Both the position numbers and the translations under genes were made by a program. Below, piece after piece: positions 1 through 13,728 of a stretch of 64,000 nucleotides of DNA. The stretch's first letter is position 1, and each line of letters starts with the position of its first letter. The notes beneath the pieces were generated by a model that had not been told where the DNA came from, made no database searches, and worked only from the letters and a program-made list of their open reading frames with translations. This stretch comes from Pseudoduganella aquatica. GTDB lineage: Bacteria > Pseudomonadota > Gammaproteobacteria > Burkholderiales > Burkholderiaceae_D. The DNA lies in NCBI RefSeq assembly GCF_009857595.1, contig NZ_WWCU01000007.1, forward strand, positions 62,001 through 126,000, in the 5' to 3' direction.

Positions 1-1509
1 TCTGGCATAGGCGGCGGCGCCTTCGTGATGCACTTCGACGGCAAGCGCGTGCAGGCTTATGACGGCCGCGAAACCGCGCCTTCGGCCGCGACCGAAAAAC
101 TGTTCCAGGACGCGAACGGCAAGCCGCTCTCGCGTGAAGCGGGCGTGGTGGGCGGCCGCTCCACCGGCGCGCCCGGCGTGCTGCGCATGCTGGAGCTGGC
201 GCACAAGGAGCACGGCAAGCTGCCGTGGGCCACGCTGTTCGGCCCCGCCATCAAGCTGGCGGAAAACGGCTTTGCCGTCAGCCCGCGCCTGAACGGCCTG
301 CTGACCTGGGACAAATACATCTCCCGCGACCCGGTGGCCGCCGCCTATTTCTACGGCCCGGACAAGAAGCCCTGGCCGGTGGGCCACGTGCTGAAGAACC
401 CCGAGCTGGCGCGCACCCTGCGCGAAGTGGCCAAGGGCGGCGCGGACGCGTTCTACAAGGGCCGCATCGCCGGCGACATCGCCGCCAAGGTGGCGTCGCA
501 CCCGGGCAATCCCGGCCTGCTGACGGCGGCCGACATAGCCGCCTACCAGGCCAAGCGGCGCGACCCTGTGTGCTCCGACTATAAAACCTGGACCGTGTGC
601 GGCATGCCGCCGCCGTCTTCCGGCGGCATCGCCATCGCGCAGATGCTGGGCGTGCTCGAGACCAAGGGCATGGAGCGCTACGCGCCGGTGAACGGCCAGC
701 TGGGCGTGGAAGCCATCCACCTGTTCTCGGAAGCGGGCCGCCTGGCCTACGCCGACCGCGCCCGCTATGTGGCCGACACCGACTTCGTGCCGCTGCCCGG
801 TAAGGGCGCGGCGGCGCTGCTGGACAAGCACTACCTGCAGCAGCGCGCCTCCCTGATCGGCGAGCGCTCCATGGGCAGTGCGCGCTTTGGCGTGCCGGAC
901 TCCGTCAATGTGGCCTGGGGCGTGGACAACGCCATCGAAAGCCCGGCCACCTCCCACCTGTCGGTGGCGGACGCCTACGGCAACGTGATCTCCATGACCA
1001 CCTCGGTGGAAGACGCATTCGGCTCGCGCCAGATGGTGGACGGCTTCATCCTGAACAACCAGCTGACCGACTTCTCCTTCGATTCGGTGGACGAGAACGG
1101 TCCCATCGCCAACCGCGTCCAGCCGGGCAAGCGCCCGCGCAGCGCCATGTCGCCCACGCTGGTGTTCGACAAGGCCACCGGCAAGCTGGTGCTGTCGACC
1201 GGTTCGCCGGGCGGCTCGGCCATCATCAACTACGTGGCCAAGGTGCTGGTCGGCACGCTGGACTGGAAGCTGGACGTGCAGCAGGCCATCAGCCTGCCCA
1301 ATTTCGGCAGCCGCAACGGCCCCACCGAGCTGGAAGCGGCGCGCGTGGCGCCGGCCGTGGTGGACGCGCTCAAGGCGCGCGGCCACGAAGTGCGCCAGTA
1401 CGAGCAGAACTCCGGCCTGCAGGGCATCATGCGCGTCACGCGCAACGGCAAGGAAGTGTGGTTTGGCGGCGCCGATCCGCGCCGCGAGGGCGTTGTGCGC
1501 GGCGACTGA
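1..1509 (+). CDS. Gamma-glutamyltransferase (5' partial)
   Basis: This is a gamma-glutamyltransferase, an N-terminal-nucleophile hydrolase that cleaves gamma-glutamyl bonds of glutathione, normally in the periplasm. The reading frame is open from base 1, and the first residues read SGIGGGAF, a motif near the N-terminus of the family, so the signal peptide and true start lie outside the window. The autoprocessing site is visible as ATSHLSV. Its Thr codon at 949-951 would become the N-terminal nucleophile of the small subunit. The oxyanion-hole motif STGSPGGS follows near base 1200, and LNNQLTDF is also present. The fragment covers about 500 residues, close to full length. The patatin gene follows after 18 bp on the same strand. 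The family call is firm; the substrate cannot be told. Confidence 0.93.
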   Translation, partial: SGIGGGAFVMHFDGKRVQAYDGRETAPSAATEKLFQDANGKPLSREAGVVGGRSTGAPGVLRMLELAHKEHGKLPWATLFGPAIKLAENGFAVSPRLNGLLTWDKYISRDPVAAAYFYGPDKKPWPVGHVLKNPELARTLREVAKGGADAFYKGRIAGDIAAKVASHPGNPGLLTAADIAAYQAKRRDPVCSDYKTWTVCGMPPPSSGGIAIAQMLGVLETKGMERYAPVNGQLGVEAIHLFSEAGRLAYADRARYVADTDFVPLPGKGAAALLDKHYLQQRASLIGERSMGSARFGVPDSVNVAWGVDNAIESPATSHLSVADAYGNVISMTTSVEDAFGSRQMVDGFILNNQLTDFSFDSVDENGPIANRVQPGKRPRSAMSPTLVFDKATGKLVLSTGSPGGSAIINYVAKVLVGTLDWKLDVQQAISLPNFGSRNGPTELEAARVAPAVVDALKARGHEVRQYEQNSGLQGIMRVTRNGKEVWFGGADPRREGVVRGD

Positions 1510-1527
1510 CCCTGCTACTCTTGTCAG

Positions 1528-2697
1528 ATGGGAATGAAAAAGAAAACAGGTCTGGTCCTCTCCGGCGGCGGCGCGCGCGCCGCCTACCAGGTGGGTGTGC
1601 TGCAAGCGATTAACGAGATCCTGTGGGAAGAAGGCTGGCCGCCTTCGCGCAATCCGTTCAACATCATCTGCGGCACATCGGCCGGCGCCATCAACGCCAC
1701 GGCGCTGGCCTGCCGCGCCGACAATTTCAGCGAGGGCGTGCAGAAGCTGCTCGACGTCTGGCAGAACTTCTCGGTGGAGCAGGTCTACCGCGCCGACTCG
1801 CTGGGCGTGATCCGCTCCGGCGCGCGCTGGCTGTCACTGCTGTCCTTCGGCTGGCTGCTGCGCAAGTGGCGCGCTGCGCCGCCGCGCTCCCTGCTCGACA
1901 ACACCCCGCTGGTCAGCCTGCTGCACCGCATGCTGGACCTGCCGCGCCTGGACACGGTGCTGCAGGAGGGCCTGCTGCACGCGCTGGCCGTCACCGCCTC
2001 GTCCTACACCGGCGGCCAGCACGTCACCTTTTTCCAGACCGCCGCCGAGATCGCGCCGTGGGTGCGCACCCAGCGCATCGCCATGCAGGACCAGATCGGC
2101 GTGGAGCACCTGCTGGCCTCGTCGGCCATCCCCTTCATTTTCCCAGCCACGCCGCTTTACCTGGGCGGCCAGCACGAATACTGCGGCGACGGCTCCATGC
2201 GCCAGCTGGCGCCCATCTCGCCGGCCATCCACCTGGGCGCCGACAAGGTGCTGGTGATCGGCGCGGGGCGCCTGTCCGAGCCGGTGCAGCAGCGCAGCGA
2301 GACCGCGCGCTACCCCAGCCTGGCGCAGATCGCCGGCCATGCGCTGTCCTCGATTTTCCTCGACAGCCTGGCGGTGGACATCGAACGCCTGGAGCGCATC
2401 AACAAGACCTTGTCGCTGCTGCCGCCGGAGTACCTGTCGCAAACACCGCTCAAGCCGGTCGAGCTGCTGGTGATCGCGCCGTCCGAGCGGCTGGACGATA
2501 TCGCCAGCCGCCACATCGGCAGCCTGCCTGCGCCGATACGCACCATGCTGTCGGGCATAGGCGCCACCGAAACGCGCGGTTCCTCGCTCGCCTCCTACCT
2601 GCTGTTTGAATCGACGTACACCTGCGAGCTGATACGCCTGGGGCAGCGCGATACGCATGCGCGCAAGGCCGACGTGCTGGCCTTCTTCAATAGCTAG
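1528..2697 (+). CDS. Patatin-like phospholipase family protein
   Basis: This is a patatin-fold acyl hydrolase of 389 residues, predicted to release fatty acids from phospholipids or other lipid esters. The glycine-rich oxyanion segment LSGGGARAAYQVG is at residues 8-20. The nucleophile elbow GTSAG carries Ser51, and the catalytic Asp of the dyad is likely Asp221 in CGDGS. No signal peptide is seen, so the protein is probably cytoplasmic or loosely membrane-associated. The ATG at 1528 follows the gamma-glutamyltransferase stop by 18 bp without a strong ribosome-binding site; an in-frame ATG at 1534 is an alternative. The stop codon at 2695 overlaps the AGGA that precedes the next gene, which suggests translational coupling to the hybrid kinase. 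The substrate is unknown. Confidence 0.9.
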   Translation: MGMKKKTGLVLSGGGARAAYQVGVLQAINEILWEEGWPPSRNPFNIICGTSAGAINATALACRADNFSEGVQKLLDVWQNFSVEQVYRADSLGVIRSGARWLSLLSFGWLLRKWRAAPPRSLLDNTPLVSLLHRMLDLPRLDTVLQEGLLHALAVTASSYTGGQHVTFFQTAAEIAPWVRTQRIAMQDQIGVEHLLASSAIPFIFPATPLYLGGQHEYCGDGSMRQLAPISPAIHLGADKVLVIGAGRLSEPVQQRSETARYPSLAQIAGHALSSIFLDSLAVDIERLERINKTLSLLPPEYLSQTPLKPVELLVIAPSERLDDIASRHIGSLPAPIRTMLSGIGATETRGSSLASYLLFESTYTCELIRLGQRDTHARKADVLAFFNS

Positions 2698-2706
2698 GAC
2701 CTGCCT

Positions 2707-7701
<4,995 letters not shown>

Positions 7702-7806
7702 CAGCGAACCGCTTATCGGTTATATTGACGTTAGTGCCACAGAACGGCGACAACTGACTGACAGCGCGTATCTGCAAAGGGGTACGGCAGGGCACTGGAG
7801 ACCTAC

Positions 7807-8529
7807 ATGAAAGTTTTGGTAGTGGATGACGACGTGGTGTCGCGCATGGTGCTGATGCACCTGATCGACAGCTGCGGAAAATTCGACATCGTGGAAGCGG
7901 AAGACGGCGCGGACGCCTGGCAGCAGCTGGAAGACGGCTTGCGGCCTGCCATCGTCTTTTGCGACTTGCGCATGCCGCGCCTGTCCGGCATGGAGCTGCT
8001 GCAGCGCGTGAAAGGCAACCACGCCCTGAACGCCGTGCCCTTCGTGCTGGTGTCCTCGGCCACCGACAAGGAGACCGTGCAGCAGGCCACCAAGGCCGGC
8101 GCGGCCGGCTACATCGTCAAGCCCTTCCAGGCCGACCAGGTGCGCATCCACCTCACCGCCTTCCTCGACCAGGCCGCCAGCGGCTACGAGCACGTAGCTG
8201 AAACCCCGTCCGCCACGCAGCTGCGGCTGGGCATCAACGCCGACCGCCTGCTGGTCTACCTGACCGGCTTCCAGAACCAGCTCACCGTGGCCAGCGGCGA
8301 ACTGGACGCCTTGTTCGCGCGCGGCGAGCAGCAGGAGGCGCAAGCCCGTATCGACCGTTTGCACGCCGGCTGCGTCACGCTGGGCCTGCACGGCGCGGCG
8401 GCGGCGCTGAAGAGTTTCGCGCCCGGATTTCTGTCCAGCGACGCGGTGCAGGCCGTGCTGTCGGACGTGATACGCGCCGTTATCCACCAGTCCGCGCTGG
8501 TGCGCAAATCGATTGGCGGCGGCAACTGA
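7807..8529 (+). CDS. Response regulator with receiver domain and degenerate HPt-like tail
   Basis: This is a 240-residue protein. Residues 1-125 form a canonical CheY-like receiver: the acidic pocket is VVDDD (Asp7-Asp9), the phospho-acceptor is Asp53 in FCDLRMP, a conserved Ser sits in VLVSSATD, and Lys is in YIVKPF. Residues 135-240 are helical, with no DNA-binding, kinase or GGDEF motif. The segment DRLHAGCVTLGL resembles the core of an HPt helix bundle but lacks the HxxKG phosphohistidine motif, so it may be a pseudo-HPt or dimerisation module. The gene starts 105 bp after the large hybrid kinase and is probably its output or relay partner. The ATG is supported by the receiver starting directly after it. 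The output mechanism is unknown. Confidence 0.85.
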   Translation: MKVLVVDDDVVSRMVLMHLIDSCGKFDIVEAEDGADAWQQLEDGLRPAIVFCDLRMPRLSGMELLQRVKGNHALNAVPFVLVSSATDKETVQQATKAGAAGYIVKPFQADQVRIHLTAFLDQAASGYEHVAETPSATQLRLGINADRLLVYLTGFQNQLTVASGELDALFARGEQQEAQARIDRLHAGCVTLGLHGAAAALKSFAPGFLSSDAVQAVLSDVIRAVIHQSALVRKSIGGGN

Positions 8530-8607
8530 ATCTGCTTGTGGCAGAAATGGTTTAGGTTTAAATTAGCCGTCAGGCTGACTTGAACCGACCATCTATCCAG
8601 GGCGACC

Positions 8608-10269
8608 ATGAACAGACCCAATGCCGCACCCTTACCGGGGTTGAGCGACAGCGCACACGAAGACCCCTTCACGCGCATGAATCTGCCAGCAGCGGACCTG
8701 TGGCCCGAGCTGCGCTTCGACCTCCCCGAACTCAACTATCCGGAACGCCTGAACTGCGTGGCGGAACTGCTGGACCGCGCCCTGGCGGCAGGACAGGGTG
8801 GCCGCATCGCCATCCACTACGCGCACGGCGGCGCGGACCGCAGCTGGACCTATGCGCATCTGCTGGAGCAGGTGGACCGCATCGCCCACGTGCTGCGCGG
8901 CCCCATGGGACTGAAGACCGGCAACCGCGTGCTGCTGCGCGGCGCCAACAATCCCATGATGGCGACCGCCGTGCTGGCGGTGCTCAAGGCCGGGCTGGTT
9001 GCCGTGCCCACCATGCCGCTGCTGCGCGCGCGCGAACTGGGCGCCATCATGGCCAAGGCCAAGGTGGACGCGGTGCTGTGCGCCGCCAGCCTGCGCACGG
9101 AACTGGAAGCGGCCGAAGGCTTGCCCGCCCAGGTGGTCTGGTTCAACGCCGAGGCGGCGGATGATGCATCGCTCGAAGCCATGATGACGCTGCAGCCCGC
9201 CGGCTTCGCCGCCTGCGATACCGCTGCGGACGACGTCTGCCTGATCAGTTTCACCTCCGGCACCACCGGCGTCCCCAAAGGCACCATGCATTTCCACCGC
9301 GACGTGCTGGCCATTTGCGACTGCTTCCCGCGTTCGGTGCTGCGCTCCGAACCCGGCGACATCTTCATCGGCACGCCGCCGCTGGCGTTTACCTTCGGCC
9401 TGGGCGGCCTGCTGCTGTTCCCGCTGCGCGTGGGCGCCGCCACCGTGCTGCTGGAAAAGCTCACGCCCGAAACGCTGCTGCAGGCCATCCAGCAATACCG
9501 CGCCACGGTGTGCTTCACCGCTCCCACCTTCTACCGCCAGATGGCGCCGCTGGCCGCCAGGTACGACATCGCCAGCCTGAAAAAATCCGTCTCGGCGGGC
9601 GAAGCGCTGCCGCTGGCCACGCGCGAGGCCTGGCAGCAGGCCACCGGCCTGCGCATGATAGACGGCATAGGCGCCACCGAAATGCTGCACATCTTTATCT
9701 CGGCGGCGGACGGCGACATCCGCCCCGGCGCCACCGGCAAGCCGGTGCCCGGCTACCAGGCCTGCATCCTGGACCGCGACGGCAATCCGGTGGGGCCGGG
9801 CATGGTGGGACGGCTGGCCGTGAAAGGCCCGACCGGCTGCCGCTACCTGGCCGACGACCGCCAGCGCGACTATGTCCACCATGGCTGGAACCTCACCGGC
9901 GACGCCTATGAAATGGACGCCGACGGCTATTTCTTCTACCGCTCGCGCACGGACGACATGATTATCTCCGCCGGCTACAACATCGCCGGCCCCGAGGTGG
10001 AGGACGCGCTGCTGCGCCATCCGGCGGTGGCCGAATGCGGCGTGGTCGGCACGCCGGACGAGGAGCGCGGCCAGGTCGTCGAAGCCCACGTCGTGCTCAA
10101 ACCCGGCTATGATGCGTCGCCGCAGTTGGCCGCCGAATTGCAGGAGTTCGTGAAGGGCCAGATCGCGCCTTACAAATACCCGCGCGCCATCCGTTTCCTG
10201 GCCGCCTTGCCGCGCACCGAAACGGGCAAGCTGCAGCGCTTCAAACTGCGCGCCAGTCCAAGTAAATAA
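8608..10269 (+). CDS. Benzoate/2-aminobenzoate-type CoA ligase (AMP-binding protein)
   Basis: This is a 553-residue acyl-CoA synthetase of the ANL superfamily. It should activate a carboxylic acid as an acyl-adenylate and transfer it to CoA. The P-loop-like motif TSGTTGVPKG is at residues 216-225. Further motifs include IDGIGATEMLHIF in the middle, the hinge segment DGYFFYRSRTDDMIISAGYN, and the catalytic Lys of the C-terminal lid in PRTETGKLQR. The overall pattern, with GATEMLHIFIS and the YPERLNC start, resembles benzoate and 2-aminobenzoate-CoA ligases more than fatty-acid ligases; that is from family memory. A MarR regulator follows after 13 bp, an arrangement common for aromatic-acid catabolism. 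No ring-cleavage genes are nearby, so the pathway must be completed elsewhere. Confidence 0.85.
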   Translation: MNRPNAAPLPGLSDSAHEDPFTRMNLPAADLWPELRFDLPELNYPERLNCVAELLDRALAAGQGGRIAIHYAHGGADRSWTYAHLLEQVDRIAHVLRGPMGLKTGNRVLLRGANNPMMATAVLAVLKAGLVAVPTMPLLRARELGAIMAKAKVDAVLCAASLRTELEAAEGLPAQVVWFNAEAADDASLEAMMTLQPAGFAACDTAADDVCLISFTSGTTGVPKGTMHFHRDVLAICDCFPRSVLRSEPGDIFIGTPPLAFTFGLGGLLLFPLRVGAATVLLEKLTPETLLQAIQQYRATVCFTAPTFYRQMAPLAARYDIASLKKSVSAGEALPLATREAWQQATGLRMIDGIGATEMLHIFISAADGDIRPGATGKPVPGYQACILDRDGNPVGPGMVGRLAVKGPTGCRYLADDRQRDYVHHGWNLTGDAYEMDADGYFFYRSRTDDMIISAGYNIAGPEVEDALLRHPAVAECGVVGTPDEERGQVVEAHVVLKPGYDASPQLAAELQEFVKGQIAPYKYPRAIRFLAALPRTETGKLQRFKLRASPSK

Positions 10270-10282
10270 GCAAGGAAGACTT

Positions 10283-10771
10283 ATGCCATTACCCGAAAAC
10301 CAGGACCTGGACCTGGCCAGCCGCCTTACGCAGGAACACCACCAGTCGCTCAAGCTGTGGCTGCGCATGCTGTCCTGCACGGTGAAGATAGAGAATGAAA
10401 TCCGCAGCCGCCTGCGCACCACCTTCGGCATCACGCTGCCGCGCTTCGATCTGATGGCGCAGCTGGAACGCCACCCCGAGGGGCTGCGCATGGGCGAACT
10501 GTCCAAGCGCATGATGGTCACCGGCGGCAACATCACCGGCATCACCGACCAGCTGGAGCAGGAAAACCTGGTCATGCGCGTGCCCGATCCGAAGGATGGC
10601 CGCGCCTACAGCGTCAAGCTCACGCAGGAGGGCCGCAGCGCCTTCGCCAGGATGGCGGCGGTGCATGAAAGCTGGGTAGCCGAACTGCTGCAGCCCATGC
10701 CGGCGGCCGACAAAGGCCAGCTGATCGACCTGCTGTCGCAGATGAAGCGCCACCTGAACGCGCCGGAATAG
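10283..10771 (+). CDS. MarR family transcriptional regulator
   Basis: This is a 162-residue winged-helix regulator. The MarR core is clear: RFDLMAQLERHPEGLRMGEL forms the first DNA-binding helices, MMVTGGNITGITDQLEQENLV the recognition helix, and VPDPKDGRAYSVKLTQEGR the wing with the usual D-x-R motif. The gene begins 13 bp after the CoA ligase and has AAGGAAG as ribosome-binding site about 7 bp upstream of its ATG, so the two are probably cotranscribed. MarR proteins in such pairs usually repress the operon until an aromatic acid or its CoA thioester binds. The ligand is inferred from the neighbour, not from the sequence. Confidence 0.9.
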   Translation: MPLPENQDLDLASRLTQEHHQSLKLWLRMLSCTVKIENEIRSRLRTTFGITLPRFDLMAQLERHPEGLRMGELSKRMMVTGGNITGITDQLEQENLVMRVPDPKDGRAYSVKLTQEGRSAFARMAAVHESWVAELLQPMPAADKGQLIDLLSQMKRHLNAPE

Positions 10772-10871
10772 GCGCTGTCTGCGGTGCGGCGGGCATTCTA
10801 ATCCAATCGTGGCGACAGGCGCGCACCATTGTGATAGCGTTGAATCTTTTGCAATGGTTGATGGAGGTTGT

Positions 10872-11573
10872 ATGTTGAACGCTGTGAAGGCCGCCACTGT
10901 GGCGGGCCTGCTCTGGAGCCTGGGGGCGGCGCCGGCGTATGCCACCCCCATCATGACGTCCGAATTGAAGACCCAGCTGCTGGGCTGGCTGGGCAGCGCG
11001 AATACTGAGCTGGACCAGCTGTTCGTCCGCAAGGACGGCGACAGCGCCGCGCAGTTCCATGCCGCCGCGGACGGCAAGGGCGCCACGTTCTCGCTGCTGC
11101 GCGCGCGCGACAGTGCCGGCAACATTTGGGTAATCGGCGGCTACAATCCGCAAAGCTGGAGTTCGGTGGACGGGGAGAACATCACCATACCCGAGTCCGA
11201 GCGCACCGCCTTTATCTTCAACGCCACCGCGGGCCATATGTACCGCCAGGTGCCCGCTCCGCCGGACCAGGGAGTGCCGGACTACGGCTCGCACCAGACC
11301 TATAACTGTGCCAAGTGCGGACCGGCCTTTGGCAGCGGCGCGGACCTGCTGGTGAATGAGGACCTGGCCACCGGCGGCAGCTCTTATCTGACCTCTTACT
11401 ACAGCTTCGAGCCGGGCGCCGAGCCCTTTGGCGGCAGCGTGGCGGGCACCGGCCAGTTCACCTACCTGGCAATGGAGGTGTACGCCGTGCGTGCAGTGCC
11501 GGAACCTGGGACGCTGGCCTTGCTGGTGGCCGGATTGGGTGTCATGGCCTACGCCTGCCGCAAACCGAACTGA
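10872..11573 (+). CDS. PEP-CTERM sorting domain-containing exported protein
   Basis: This is a 233-residue secreted protein. A signal peptide ends near the AYA-TP site (residues 1-24). The C-terminus is a textbook PEP-CTERM tripartite signal: VPEPGTLALL begins at residue 209, a short hydrophobic helix follows, and the tail RKPN is basic. Such proteins are recognised by an exosortase, which cleaves near the PEP motif; exosortase XrtB is encoded at 24264. The middle region is not recognised and carries a CxxC pair in YNCAKCG. The ATG at 10872 has GGAGG 4 bp upstream. An upstream in-frame GTG at 10809 would only add a non-signal-like extension. The gene stands alone between the MarR regulator and a small hypothetical. 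Confidence 0.87.
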   Translation: MLNAVKAATVAGLLWSLGAAPAYATPIMTSELKTQLLGWLGSANTELDQLFVRKDGDSAAQFHAAADGKGATFSLLRARDSAGNIWVIGGYNPQSWSSVDGENITIPESERTAFIFNATAGHMYRQVPAPPDQGVPDYGSHQTYNCAKCGPAFGSGADLLVNEDLATGGSSYLTSYYSFEPGAEPFGGSVAGTGQFTYLAMEVYAVRAVPEPGTLALLVAGLGVMAYACRKPN

Positions 11574-11646
11574 ACGTTAGAGGGGAAAAAAATTCCCGCA
11601 TCACGCGCGTTTCTTGGTGATATACTGCATTTGTTCTTGTCATTTG

Positions 11647-11660
11647 GAAATATATATTTC
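11647..11660. promoter_or_regulatory. 14-bp AT palindrome in the ribosome-binding zone of the next gene
   Basis: GAAATATATATTTC is a perfect palindrome ending 2 bp before the ATG at 11663, where a Shine-Dalgarno sequence would be expected and none is visible. It may be an operator. It is an unusually AT-rich site in GC-rich DNA, though palindromes of only A and T also arise easily by chance. Confidence 0.35.
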
Positions 11661-11662
11661 AT

Positions 11663-12109
11663 ATGGGCAATATAAATAAAGACGAAATCCTGCTCATGCT
11701 CGAGCGGATGGAAGACGAGCTGATGCTCGCCGAAGTGGAGCGCATGGCTGGCCTGGCCGAGGCGGGCGCGGTGCGCACCGAGCTGGCGCAGCGCGCCGAT
11801 GCGGCCTTGCGCACGTGCACGGCGGTGATCGCGCGCGCGCAGGGCGGCTGCCTGGTGAGCGAGGCGAGCCGCAAGCTGTTCGACACGCACGCCGGCGTCA
11901 CGCTGGAAGTGCGCCTGCGCGGCGCGGCCGACAGCCTGCTGACGGTCAGCCTGCACCTTCCAAGCGAAGGCGAAGCGTCGCTGGTGGCCGAGCGTTCCAG
12001 CGGCGGCCTGCGCTACTTCAGCGGCAAGCTGACCTTGCCCAGCGGCGCCGAACCGCAACTGAGCGCCATGCTGTCGCAGGCGCTGGAACACGCACTGCAG
12101 CCAGCCTGA
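11663..12109 (+). CDS. Hypothetical protein, 148 aa
   Basis: I do not recognise this protein. It is 148 residues long. Residues 1-60 are acidic, helical and rich in Met, Glu and Leu (DEILLMLERMEDELMLAEVE), and residues 75-148 are predicted to be mixed beta/alpha (GVTLEVRLRGAADSLLTVSL). There is no signal peptide or transmembrane segment, so it is probably cytoplasmic. Codon use matches the surrounding genes, which supports it being real. The ATG at 11663 has no clear ribosome-binding site and is preceded by an AT-rich palindrome. The stop lies 2 bp from the stop of the convergent aldehyde dehydrogenase. Confidence 0.7.
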   Translation: MGNINKDEILLMLERMEDELMLAEVERMAGLAEAGAVRTELAQRADAALRTCTAVIARAQGGCLVSEASRKLFDTHAGVTLEVRLRGAADSLLTVSLHLPSEGEASLVAERSSGGLRYFSGKLTLPSGAEPQLSAMLSQALEHALQPA

Positions 12110-12111
12110 CG

Positions 12112-13545
12112 TTACAGCATCGGCAGGCGCAGTGCATCGACGATGGTGCGCATCAGGCCGGTGCGCCGCCCGGTGTAGGGTGGGAAAAACAGCTTGATGA
12201 GCATGAGCGGCGAGGCGCGCAGTACCGCGCGCTCGTGCGAGAAAGCCTTGAAGCCATACTCGCCGTGCGCGCTGCCCATGCCTGAATTATTCACGCCGCC
12301 GAACGGCAGATTGCCGTGCGCGAAATGTGCCACGCAATGGTTCACGCAGGCGCCGCCCGAGCTGGTCTGCTCCAGCACCTTTCCCACCGCGCGCCGGTCT
12401 GTGCTCCACACGTACAAGGCCAGCGGCTTGGGCGCCGCGTTGATGGCGGCGATCACCTGGTCCAGCTCCGTGTAGCCGATAATGGGCAGCAGCGGACCGA
12501 AAATCTCCTCCGACAGTATCGCCGCGCCGGCTGGTATCCGGTCCAGCAGCGTGGGCGCGATATAGCACTGATCTTCATCCACTTCGCCGCCTGCCAGCAG
12601 GCGCGCGCCGCGCTGCTGCGCATCCGCCAGCAGACTTGCCAGGCGTTGCGTGTGGCGCCGGTTCACAACGCGCGCCAGATCGGCGCTGGCCTTCTGCGCC
12701 GCCGGACCGGCGCCGTAGCGCTGCTGCAACACGGCGCGGCAGGCATCCACGAAAGCGTCTTTCACGGACGCGTGCACATAGACATGGTCGGGCGCCACGC
12801 AGGTCTGGCCGTTGTTCAGGAACTTCCCCCACATCAGCGTTTCCGCCGCCAGCTTGAGGTTGGCGCTGGCGTCCACGATGCTGGGCGACTTGCCGCCCAG
12901 CTCCAGCGTCACGCTGGCCAAGTGCCTGGCTGCGGCCGCCATCACCAGCTTGCCCACGGCGGGCGAGCCGGTGAAAAAGATGTGGTCGAAAGGCAGCTCC
13001 AGCAGCACCCGCGAGGTAGGCTGGCTGCCCTCGAACAGCGCCACCTCGTTGGCCGGGAATACGCTGGCGATAATGCGGCCCATCAGCGCGGACACGGCAG
13101 GCGTCATCTCGGACGGCTTGATGATGGCCGTGTTGCCCGCCGCCAGCGCCGACACCAGCGGTCCGAAGCACAAACTCAGCGGATAGTTCCACGGCGCCAC
13201 GATCAGCACGCGCCCGCGAGGCTGGTACTGCACCGACGCGCGCGTGCCCAGCATGGTGGTGGTGGGCCATACCGTGCGCGGCTTCATCCAGCGTTTCAGG
13301 CGGCCCAGCGCATGGCGGATCTCATCCATCACCGGCAGGAATTCAGACGCCTCCACCTCCGCTGGCGGTTTGCGGTAATCCTGCGCGAACGCTGCGTAGA
13401 AAGCCTCGCGCTGCGCCATCATCGCATCGCGCAGGCGGCGGATGCGTCGCAGCCTTTGCTGCGCCGTGGACGTGCGCCACGCCAGCGCAGTGGCCAGCTG
13501 CGCATCAAATGTGGCCTGGATATCGAGAGGATCAGCTTCGCTCAT
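12112..13545 (-). CDS. Coniferyl-aldehyde-dehydrogenase-type aldehyde dehydrogenase
   Basis: This is a 477-residue NAD(P)-dependent aldehyde dehydrogenase of the class-3/fatty-aldehyde branch, which oxidises aldehydes to acids. The N-terminal helical region is followed by APWNYPLSL, the cofactor segment FTGSPAVGK, the general base Glu215 in LELGGKSP, and the nucleophile Cys249 in NNGQTCVAPD. The C-terminal PFGGVNNSGMG motif and a hydrophobic tail rich in Leu, Phe and Pro are typical of the coniferyl aldehyde dehydrogenase subgroup. The chosen ATG gives MSEADPLD; an upstream GTG at 13584 would add 13 residues. It is convergent with the 148-residue hypothetical. The aromatic-acid CoA ligase nearby makes an aromatic aldehyde substrate plausible, but this is inference. 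Confidence 0.88.
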   Translation of the reverse strand: MSEADPLDIQATFDAQLATALAWRTSTAQQRLRRIRRLRDAMMAQREAFYAAFAQDYRKPPAEVEASEFLPVMDEIRHALGRLKRWMKPRTVWPTTTMLGTRASVQYQPRGRVLIVAPWNYPLSLCFGPLVSALAAGNTAIIKPSEMTPAVSALMGRIIASVFPANEVALFEGSQPTSRVLLELPFDHIFFTGSPAVGKLVMAAAARHLASVTLELGGKSPSIVDASANLKLAAETLMWGKFLNNGQTCVAPDHVYVHASVKDAFVDACRAVLQQRYGAGPAAQKASADLARVVNRRHTQRLASLLADAQQRGARLLAGGEVDEDQCYIAPTLLDRIPAGAAILSEEIFGPLLPIIGYTELDQVIAAINAAPKPLALYVWSTDRRAVGKVLEQTSSGGACVNHCVAHFAHGNLPFGGVNNSGMGSAHGEYGFKAFSHERAVLRASPLMLIKLFFPPYTGRRTGLMRTIVDALRLPML

Positions 13546-13582
13546 GGGGCTGGAATGGTAAAAGTAATCCGGCCAGCGTAGC

Positions 13583-13603
13583 ACGGCGGCGTTGCCGTTT
13601 TTT
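13583..13603 (+). terminator. Possible small intrinsic terminator upstream of the GNAT-like gene
   Basis: ACGGC, a 6-nt loop and GCCGT are followed by a run of six T. The hairpin faces the plus strand in the gap between the divergent aldehyde dehydrogenase and the gene at 13729. The stem is only 5 bp, so the call is weak. Confidence 0.35.
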
Positions 13604-13728
13604 ACATAAACCCTCTAATCGCCTCGCCAGGCAATGAACTTTTTGCGGCGGAGATTGTCTGTCATCAAACCGGCGGCTCCAATCGGGTTGTAGATTGACT
13701 TTTTCAACCCGGCAGACGATTAAATCAT

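Noticed and set aside
7706..7720. AACCG-CTTAT-CGGTT hairpin after the hybrid kinase gene
   Set aside because: The stem is only 5 bp and lacks a T run, so it is not supported as a terminator.
8632..10575. A 647-codon minus-strand frame over the CoA ligase
   Set aside because: Shadow frame: low-complexity product, no family motifs, and the plus-strand gene has all catalytic motifs.
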